Shown one piece after another: positions 58,142 through 64,000 of a DNA stretch of 64,000 bases. This DNA comes from Hyphomonadaceae bacterium UKL13-1 (lineage in GTDB: Bacteria; Pseudomonadota; Alphaproteobacteria; Caulobacterales; Aquidulcibacteraceae). The stretch is from assembly GCA_001602435.1 (NCBI GenBank), contig CP012156.1, forward strand, positions 3,417,898 to 3,481,897, in the 5' to 3' direction. How positions within the stretch are numbered: position 1 is the stretch's first letter; each line of letters opens with the position of its first letter. Below the pieces are notes generated by a model that worked only from the letters and a program-made list of their open reading frames with translations, did not search any database and had not been told where the DNA came from. Position numbers and translations under genes: made by a program.

Positions 58142-60811
58142 ATGAACACGAATAAGAATTGGTTACATAAGCAACTATTGCTCACAAGCGGCCTTGTGTC
58201 GGCTTTTGCGCTCTTCACAGGGCCAGCATTTGCGCAAGGCACAACCAGCCCTGCAGCCGAGGCACAACCTAAAGAGGTTGAGACCGTCGTGGTTTTGGGC
58301 ACCCGACGGACCGACCGTTCTGTTGCAACTTCGGCTTCGCCTGTTGACGTGATCAGCGCGTCTGAAATCGCCAGCCAATCGAGCGTCAGCGTGATTGATG
58401 CGGTCAAAAACGTCGTTCCATCCTTCTTTGCCAGCCAGAACACGATTGCCGATGCCGGTACCTTTGTACGCTCGCCAAACTTGCGCGGCCTGCCAGGTGA
58501 TCAGGTTCTTGTCATGATGAATGGCAAGCGCTTCAACCGCTCGGCCTTGGTGCAGACCTTCGTTGGCGGCGATACCGCTTTGTCCTTTGGTTCGCACGGC
58601 CCAGACATTTCGTCGATCCCGTCAATTGCCATCAAGAACCTGCAGATCCTGCGCGATGGCGCAACCTCGCAATATGGCTCTGACGCTATTGCCGGGGTTA
58701 TGAACTTTGGCCTGCGCGACAATGCCGATGGTCTGGAAGTTCTCGCACGCTATGGAAAAAGCCTCGACGCCGATGATGGCGAGAGTGCCCAAATCGGCAT
58801 CAACTGGGGCCTTGGTCTCGGTGAAAACGGCTTCGTCAACATCAGCGCCGAGTATTTTGATGACCAAGGCACCAGCCGTGGTGCGCGCCGCCCGGCTGCC
58901 ATTCTGTTCGAGCAACAAAATCCAAGCCTCGCCAACCGTTTGCCAAACTATCCAGGTCCAGACCAAATCTGGGGCTCTTCACCAACCAATGGCTGGAAAG
59001 CCGTTGTCAATACAGGCTACGACCTGTCAGACAAAGTTAGCCTCTATGCCTTTTTGAATGCTTCCAGCAGCGAGGGCGATCAGAGCTTTAACTTCCGCCA
59101 AACCAACACGGGGACAGCTGTGAACGCCGCAGGCGTCACCGTAAACCTGCCGGCCGCAAACGCCGCATTCCGCAACACCTTCTTCACCACCCCTTGCCCA
59201 ACCAATAACGCGACCTGCCCAGCTGGTGGCTTTATCTTGGACAATAACCGGTTTGACTTCCGGTCTATCTATCCAGCTGGCTTCACGCCACGCTTTGTCG
59301 GTGTGACGGAATCCTTGACCGCCGTTGCTGGCGTCAAAGGGGAGGCCACCTCCGGCCTGACCTATGATGTGTCGGCTACGATTTCGGAAAATTCGCTTGA
59401 ATTGTCGATGTATGACTCGTTGAACGCGTCGTTCGGCCCGCAGTCCAAGACGAGCTTCGAATATGGCGCGTTTAAGCAGAAGTTGGAGAACTTCAACGTC
59501 GATCTGACCTATCCCATGGATGTTGGCCTTGCTGGCCCACTGACTTTGGCGGGTGGTTTTGAGTGGCGCAAGGAATCCTACACCGTCCCAACCGGTGAGC
59601 TTCAGTCCTATGCGGCTGGCCCTTATGCAACCGTGCAACGCTTGTTCACCCAAACGGCCCCTGGTGTGTTCGCTCCCGTGACCACCTTGCCAACGGGCGT
59701 AACCAACATTGCGGTGCCGCCTGCGTCGAGCGGCTATGCCGGTGCACCACCATCCAGCGCTGGGACTTGGGACCAGAGCAATTATGCCATCTATATCGAC
59801 CTAGAAGCCGATCTGACCGACCGCTTGAGTGGCGGTATCGCAGCCCGCTTTGAGGAATATGATACCTTTGGCACGGCAACAGTTGGCAAGATCAGTGCGC
59901 TCTATAAGGCAACCGAGACCCTGTCGCTGCGTGGTTCGGTGGGTACGGGCTTCCAAGCCCCATCGCCCGGCCAGTCAAACCTGCAAAACGTGACCACGAA
60001 CTTCGTGGCCGGAAATCAGGTTCAAGAAGGGATTTTCCCGGTCGCCAGCGGTGTCGCGCGCTATTATGGTGCGGTGCCTCTTAAGCCTGCTGACGCAACC
60101 AATTATGGTGTCGGCTTCATTCTGCGGCCATTTACCGGAACCTCGCTGACGGTTGATGCCTATCAGATCGACGTGCAGAACCGGATCTTCATCACCCGTC
60201 CGTTTCTTGTGACAGCGGCGGATCTGCTGGTTCAGCCTAGCCTTTCCTTGGTTGGTGCTGGTGCGAACATCCGCTACTTCACAAACGGCCTCGACACCTC
60301 GACCAAGGGTATCGACATCGTGGCTACGCATTCGACCAAGCTGTTGGGCGCGCGCGTGAACTTCACCATGGCCTATAACCGGAACGAAAATGAAGTGACC
60401 AAGTCGCGCTCGACCGTGATCAGCAATGCCCAGATCATCACGATCGAAAATGTTGCGCCAAAGGACCGCTTGAACCTGTCGAGCAATTGGTCGTGGGGTG
60501 AATGGTCCGTCAATGCGCGCGCCAACTACTTCGGCGAGTGGCGCAATGAGCAAGACTATCCGGGCCAAGTGTTTGGGGCCAAGACGACGGTTGATCTCGA
60601 CGTGAGCTATACGTTTGCTGAGAAATACACGGTCACGATTGGCGCGCAGAACCTGTTCAGCACCTATCCAGACAAGATTGCTCAATCCTCTACCATCAAT
60701 GTGTTCCCAATCAGCGGCGGTCTTGCCGATGGTCAGGTCTATCCCCGCAGCGGTGGTCCATTCGGCATGAATGGCGGCTTTGGCTATGTCAGCTTGAAGG
60801 CCAACTTCTAA
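58142..60811 (+). CDS. TonB-dependent outer-membrane receptor
   Basis: An 889-residue receptor. A signal peptide (LLLTSGLVSAFALFTGPAFAQ) is followed by a plug domain (about 50-200: VETVVVLGTRRTDRSVATSASPVDVISASEI, LRGLPGDQVLVMMNGKRFNRSALV, IKNLQILRDGATSQYGSDAIAGVMNF) and a beta-barrel to the C-terminus, which ends YVSLKANF with the terminal Phe needed for outer-membrane insertion. The ligand is not evident; no siderophore, B12 or sugar genes are adjacent. The ATG at 58142 is chosen; an in-frame start 11 codons upstream is weaker. A strong terminator follows. Confidence 0.92.
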   Translation: MNTNKNWLHKQLLLTSGLVSAFALFTGPAFAQGTTSPAAEAQPKEVETVVVLGTRRTDRSVATSASPVDVISASEIASQSSVSVIDAVKNVVPSFFASQNTIADAGTFVRSPNLRGLPGDQVLVMMNGKRFNRSALVQTFVGGDTALSFGSHGPDISSIPSIAIKNLQILRDGATSQYGSDAIAGVMNFGLRDNADGLEVLARYGKSLDADDGESAQIGINWGLGLGENGFVNISAEYFDDQGTSRGARRPAAILFEQQNPSLANRLPNYPGPDQIWGSSPTNGWKAVVNTGYDLSDKVSLYAFLNASSSEGDQSFNFRQTNTGTAVNAAGVTVNLPAANAAFRNTFFTTPCPTNNATCPAGGFILDNNRFDFRSIYPAGFTPRFVGVTESLTAVAGVKGEATSGLTYDVSATISENSLELSMYDSLNASFGPQSKTSFEYGAFKQKLENFNVDLTYPMDVGLAGPLTLAGGFEWRKESYTVPTGELQSYAAGPYATVQRLFTQTAPGVFAPVTTLPTGVTNIAVPPASSGYAGAPPSSAGTWDQSNYAIYIDLEADLTDRLSGGIAARFEEYDTFGTATVGKISALYKATETLSLRGSVGTGFQAPSPGQSNLQNVTTNFVAGNQVQEGIFPVASGVARYYGAVPLKPADATNYGVGFILRPFTGTSLTVDAYQIDVQNRIFITRPFLVTAADLLVQPSLSLVGAGANIRYFTNGLDTSTKGIDIVATHSTKLLGARVNFTMAYNRNENEVTKSRSTVISNAQIITIENVAPKDRLNLSSNWSWGEWSVNARANYFGEWRNEQDYPGQVFGAKTTVDLDVSYTFAEKYTVTIGAQNLFSTYPDKIAQSSTINVFPISGGLADGQVYPRSGGPFGMNGGFGYVSLKANF

Positions 60812-60836
60812 ACCCATCTGACCTTTGGTCAAAAGA

Positions 60837-60869
60837 AAGGCGGGAAAGCTTCGGCTTTCCCGCCTTTTT
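60837..60869 (+). terminator. Rho-independent terminator
   Basis: AAGGCGGGAAAGC-TTCG-GCTTTCCCGCCTT followed by TTT: a 13-pair stem with a stable TTCG tetraloop, 26 bases after the receptor stop. It may also end the leftward hydrolase transcript on the other strand, where it is preceded by the stop at 60901. Confidence 0.95.
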
Positions 60870-60900
60870 GTTGGCGATCTGAAGGGCTGCTAGCCCCGTC

Positions 60901-62688
60901 TCACTCAAAGGTGATGGTGATCACGACGCGGCGGTTCAAGGGCTCCTGTGCGCCAGAGGTTTGCGGTACGGCAGGTTGTTCGGCGCCAGCGGCCTCAATC
61001 TGGATCATCGAAGGCGAGAGGCCTCGCATGATCATGGCATCACGCACCGCTTCGGCACGGGCTTGGGCCAGTTTCAGGTTTGAGGTGACACGGCCGCTTT
61101 GGTCGGTATGGCCTGCCAGTTTGATCGATTTTACGGGGCAGCCCTGATCAAGCCGACCTAAAAGAACTTCTACCTTTGCCACTTCTTGCGGGGAGAGTTC
61201 GGCCGAGCCTAGGCCGAAATATACCGTCTCTGTCACGCTGCGACACACTTGCATGGGCGGTGGAGGCGGTGGAGGCGGCGGTGGAGGCGGCGGAGGAGGA
61301 GGTGGAGGTGGCGGCGGTGGCCGTGGAGGTGGTGACGAAGGCATAGGTCGTGGCGGCGGTGCCGATGTTGGAGGTGCTGAGCCTCTGGGCGGCGCTGCGG
61401 ACTCCGGCGTTTCAGATGACACGGGCACCGTTTTGCGCGTCAGGCTGCATTCGCTATCAGAGGATTGTAAGCCAGCTTCCAAATCATAATAGGGCAGGCC
61501 ATCCCCTTTGCGGCGGGTGAGCTTTAGCGCGCGATCGCGCAACGGCAGGTCCAAAAGCGTGCAGCGGATATCATTGAGAATGAAAGGTCTGTCGGAATAA
61601 TAGCCATGACCCAGACCAAATAATTCGGTTGCGACGTTAGACGCGTCAATCGTCGTGAAGCGCTGATCCTTTCGGATATAAGGTGCGCCATTATTTGCAT
61701 CCCCCAATCGATGTTCGACATTCCAATTGAGTGGCCAGCCCTGAACCAAACGCGAGGCAACCAAGGCGCGGTCACCGCTTGAGGCATAGATCACCACATT
61801 GGGCTCAATGGCCTCAAACTTGCCAACCGCTAAGTCAAACACCGTGGTTTCAACATCGGCAGCGGCCAGAATGACGCGGAACTCAATCTTATGATCTGGA
61901 TGGGTCTTCAGATAATCAGCGGCAAAGTCTTGCAAGGCGCGGGTGAGCACGCGGTTGCCCATCGAGTGGGCCAGAATATTCACCCGCCGCAGTTTGGGAT
62001 TTGCGGTGATCATGTCGAGGAACTCAGCCAGTCGCGGCGCGGCACCCAGAGAGTCTTTGCGGTCTGAATAATAATGCCAAGGTGCCACTTGACCGTCCGA
62101 CGGCCAGCTGAACAAGATGGGCGCACCCGGTCGGAAGGGCGTTGCTTCATTGGGGTTGGCGAGATCGACATAAAGCTGGGCGGCATTGATCAGGGCGTCA
62201 TCAAACTTCACATTAAAGCCATGCACGAACAACAGGATGCTATCATCCTCATCGGCCACCGCACGGGCAAGCTCTGTTGTAAAAGCTTGTGTCTCCGTAG
62301 CCGTGATCCGCGTGACAAATACGTATTTTTCCAGCTCGCTTTGCTCTTTTGGAGGCGTGCCAGTAAGTTTTGGCATCGTGCCACGCTCACGCGTGCCACC
62401 CTTCTCCTTTAGGATGGGCAGCCACACATCGGCCCGACCAACAACCAATTGATCGCCCGCCTCATTGGAAAATGCGGCGACATCCCGCGCTTGTCCGGCT
62501 GCGTCTGGTGCTTTGGTTTGAGTCAGGATCGCGCGGTTGGTGCCGTAAAAGACGCGGACACAGTCGACATTGGCTTCCAGCGCCTGACAATCCTTTGGAA
62601 ATTCAGGGTGGCGCGTGACGCTGGCACATCCTGCTAGGACTACGAGAAGGGCAAGGCCCGCGATTTTGGCTGCAAACTTCATCATCAT
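60901..62688 (-). CDS. Fusion lipoprotein: DUF900-type alpha/beta hydrolase, 22-proline linker, OmpA domain
   Basis: A 595-residue predicted lipoprotein. The signal ends in LAGC (Cys21). Residues about 45-400 form an alpha/beta hydrolase of the DUF900 type: DCVRVFYGTNRA, ILLFVHGFNVKFDDALINAAQL (oxyanion region), LFSWPSDGQ and nucleophile Ser242 in ILAHSMGNRVL. A Pro/Ser-rich stretch then leads to 22 consecutive prolines (457-478). The C-terminal OmpA domain (about 485-595) has IKLAGHTDQSGRVTSNLKLAQARAEAVRDAM and NRRVVITITFE, the peptidoglycan-binding signature. So a hydrolase would be fixed between outer membrane and cell wall. Start: one of three tandem ATGs at 62682-62688; a longer frame to 62820 is unlikely. 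It follows an AraC gene on the same strand. Confidence 0.88.
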   Translation of the reverse strand: MMMKFAAKIAGLALLVVLAGCASVTRHPEFPKDCQALEANVDCVRVFYGTNRAILTQTKAPDAAGQARDVAAFSNEAGDQLVVGRADVWLPILKEKGGTRERGTMPKLTGTPPKEQSELEKYVFVTRITATETQAFTTELARAVADEDDSILLFVHGFNVKFDDALINAAQLYVDLANPNEATPFRPGAPILFSWPSDGQVAPWHYYSDRKDSLGAAPRLAEFLDMITANPKLRRVNILAHSMGNRVLTRALQDFAADYLKTHPDHKIEFRVILAAADVETTVFDLAVGKFEAIEPNVVIYASSGDRALVASRLVQGWPLNWNVEHRLGDANNGAPYIRKDQRFTTIDASNVATELFGLGHGYYSDRPFILNDIRCTLLDLPLRDRALKLTRRKGDGLPYYDLEAGLQSSDSECSLTRKTVPVSSETPESAAPPRGSAPPTSAPPPRPMPSSPPPRPPPPPPPPPPPPPPPPPPPPPPMQVCRSVTETVYFGLGSAELSPQEVAKVEVLLGRLDQGCPVKSIKLAGHTDQSGRVTSNLKLAQARAEAVRDAMIMRGLSPSMIQIEAAGAEQPAVPQTSGAQEPLNRRVVITITFE

Positions 62689-62706
62689 AGGCCCGGCAAT
62701 CAGTGG

Positions 62707-62736
62707 CACTGGTGTAACCATCAAGCTACACCAGTG
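62707..62736. promoter_or_regulatory. 10-bp inverted repeat upstream of the fusion lipoprotein
   Basis: CACTGGTGTA (62707-62716) and TACACCAGTG (62727-62736) are perfect arms with ten bases between, 20-50 bases upstream of the start codon. The half-site spacing of 20 bp (two helical turns) suits a dimeric regulator; it could also be a leader hairpin. The AraC gene upstream is a candidate partner by position only. Confidence 0.45.
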
Positions 62737-62876
62737 TTGTTGGCTTGCAATGGGTGAATGCTGTTGCGAGAACGGCATCCTTGGGTTGGCTGGGCCCGTG
62801 ATGGGACGCCAGGCTGTCAATTAGAGGGATGGCTAAGGCTGTCTTCGTGGAACGTGTCAAAGCACGCCCCCCCCCT

Positions 62877-63827
62877 TCACCCCGCGCGCATTTTCCAAGG
62901 CGAGGCCTGATCCAGCTTGGCCTGACGGCGGAAGTCACTGGGGGATTGGCCGACGATTTTTTTGAAGACTTTGGAGAAGCTGAAGGCGTCACTGAACCCC
63001 ACGGCGCGCGCGACATGCTCCAGCGTGTGGTCAGCTTCGGATAGGAGGGTCATGGCCTTTTGCACGCGCAAGGTTCGCAAATAGCTTAAAGGCGTGTCGC
63101 CCATCGTGCGGCGAAACCGCTCGGCCAACAGGGTGCGCGACAGGCCAGCGTGCTTCGCAAGTTCTTCCAGAGTCCAAGCATAGGCGGGATCTTCATGCAT
63201 CACGGTCACCGCTTTGCGGATCTGTAGATCGGCGACCCCTTGGCTCCAGCCTGCGCGGGCATGGCCCTGTTGGTCCACCATCTCGCGCACCAGATAGGTG
63301 AAGATCACATCGAGCAAGCCATAAATGATGGTCTGCCCACCCATGGATGGCTTGCTCAATTCCTCGTCCAACAGGCCAATCGTCAAGGTGAGGGGGTGGA
63401 ATTTGGACAGGCTTTGGCCGTCCAGCACAAACCAAGCAGGGATTTCGCGAAACAGAGCGTGGACTGGGTCGTGCCAGAATTGATAGGCCCCACTGATCAG
63501 CGTGCTGGTGCCGGGCGAGGGGCTGTAGGCCAAGGGTATCGCCGCCAAGTCGCCCGTAACGGAACGGACTTGGGCTGGGTCATAGTTGGGCGAGGTGCTG
63601 AGCACATGGGTGCACCCGCGCGCCATCAGGACAACCGAGCCTGCCTCCAGCGCAATGGGTTCTTGCAAGCTGGCCGAGTGAATATAGGCCCGCCCACGCG
63701 TGACAACATGCAGGCCCATGCTCTTCTCGCACGGAAACTGCAGCGGTGTTTGCGCGTCTAAACTGCGGAGGTCCAACAGGCGGCGTTTCAGGCCCGCTTC
63801 ATGCAAAATGTCGGTTAGAAGGTCCAT
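62877..63827 (-). CDS. AraC-family regulator with N-terminal cupin domain
   Basis: A 316-residue regulator. The cupin_6 / AraC-binding domain (about 1-190: FPCEKSMGLHVVTRGRAYIHSASLQEPIALEAGSVVLMARGCTHVL) is followed by two helix-turn-helix units (about 215-310: LEELAKHAGLSRTLLAERFRRTMGDTPLSYLRTLRVQKAMTLL and VARAVGFSDAFSFSKVFKKIVGQSPSDFRR). Relatives control oxidoreductases or hydrolases in response to small molecules. Divergent from the NAD(P)-binding protein at the window end, which is its likely target, across 125 bases. Confidence 0.92.
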   Translation of the reverse strand: MDLLTDILHEAGLKRRLLDLRSLDAQTPLQFPCEKSMGLHVVTRGRAYIHSASLQEPIALEAGSVVLMARGCTHVLSTSPNYDPAQVRSVTGDLAAIPLAYSPSPGTSTLISGAYQFWHDPVHALFREIPAWFVLDGQSLSKFHPLTLTIGLLDEELSKPSMGGQTIIYGLLDVIFTYLVREMVDQQGHARAGWSQGVADLQIRKAVTVMHEDPAYAWTLEELAKHAGLSRTLLAERFRRTMGDTPLSYLRTLRVQKAMTLLSEADHTLEHVARAVGFSDAFSFSKVFKKIVGQSPSDFRRQAKLDQASPWKMRAG

Positions 63828-63952
63828 CGTCTTTGCCTTTTCACGCGTGTACCCTTCATATCTCCGGACGCATTGACATGAAATTCAGTATATTCGCCAT
63901 TCTTCATCCCATTCTGGGCGACTAAATGCAAGTCACCAACTCAGGAAGGGAA

Positions 63953-64000
63953 ATGAAAATGTCCAAGATACTTGTGATCGGTGCCAATGGAACGGTCGGT
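63953..64000 (+). CDS. NAD(P)-binding (NmrA/SDR-like) protein, N-terminus only
   Basis: The first 16 codons are visible before the window ends: MKMSKILVIGANGTVG. GANGTVG is the Rossmann glycine motif (GxxGxxG) of atypical short-chain dehydrogenases and NmrA-like proteins. AGGAAGGG precedes it; either the ATG at 63953 or the one at 63959 could start translation. It is divergent from the AraC regulator, a common pairing. Confidence 0.75.
   Translation, partial: MKMSKILVIGANGTVG

Noticed and set aside
59975-60832. A 285-codon open frame on the minus strand
   Set aside because: Antisense to the C-terminal barrel of the TonB-dependent receptor, with no protein-like motifs.
311-64000. tRNA or rRNA genes in gaps
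   Set aside because: No cloverleaf with a GGTTCRA-type T-loop or rRNA segment was recognised in any intergenic stretch; a tRNAscan run would settle it.

Overview
The window comes from the chromosome of a GC-rich alphaproteobacterium, most likely in or near the Caulobacterales (Caulobacteraceae or Hyphomonadaceae type). The basis is the overall protein character, a Caulobacter-type CC0125/CC1285-like lipoprotein, an unlinked motA, and the abundance of acyl-CoA enzymes together with a large TonB-dependent receptor. This is inference from recognised families; no 16S or marker tree could be run. Genes are dense and often overlap by 1-8 bases. No rRNA, tRNA, CRISPR array, intact insertion sequence or prophage was recognised.

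Layout. 1-310: 3' end of putA. 311-1464: long intergenic repeat (copy A). 1465-3754: lipoprotein, cupin, secreted superoxide dismutase, SlyX. 3767-8747: a minus-strand run of seven overlapping or nearly touching genes that starts with a VapBC toxin-antitoxin pair and continues through a GFA protein, a lipocalin, two CaiB/BaiF CoA-transferases and a DUF2332 protein. 8838-11650: a minus-strand acyl-CoA operon (CitE-like lyase, MaoC hydratase, small membrane protein, acyl-CoA dehydrogenase). 11730-20889: secreted VOC protein, pheT, polA, acyl-CoA carboxyltransferase, tyrosine phosphatase, alpha/beta hydrolase. 20890-21906: repeat copy B. 21907-27975: a possibly undescribed catabolic cluster (amidase, PaaK-like CoA ligase, MmgE/PrpD protein, divergent CoA-transferase, GntR/UTRA regulator). 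27972-38271: YeiH-type transporter, DUF6356 protein, Lrp regulator, coaBC, uppP and gltD-gltB. 38268-42390: galactose set galT, galK and a GH42 beta-galactosidase. 42383-48686: folC, PKHD hydroxylase, lipoproteins, small zincin, MFS transporter, motA and an 11-residue-repeat lipoprotein. 48805-55039: mnmC, TetR regulator, WecG/TagA glycosyltransferase, hydrolase, kdsD-type isomerase. 55040-56578: repeat copy C. 56579-64000: small secreted protein, dapB, TonB receptor, a hydrolase-polyproline-OmpA fusion lipoprotein, AraC regulator and the start of an NAD(P)-binding protein.

Most striking are the intergenic elements. Three mosaic repeats of about 0.8-1.0 kb share a core of about 444 bp (copies 851-1293, 20911-21354 and 55314-55759). 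The core appears non-coding, because the copies differ by frame-breaking indels, and it keeps several stem-loops, one capped by a GCAA tetraloop. The core is flanked by smaller palindromic modules, including three double hairpins of exactly 54 bp that look like REPINs. This may be a structured RNA or a non-autonomous mobile element.

Functional links. Acyl-CoA chemistry dominates: CoA transfer, dehydrogenation, hydration, C-C lyase and carboxylation genes lie within 27 kb. Galactosides would be cleaved and phosphorylated by the GH42-GalK-GalT group. Nitrogen assimilation is represented by gltBD. Divergent promoter regions carry candidate operators: the VapBC site at 8766-8787, a palindrome at 25900-25913 beside the GntR cluster, an 18-bp palindrome at 51264-51281 between tetR and the glycosyltransferase, and a Fur-like site at 44340 next to the PKHD hydroxylase.
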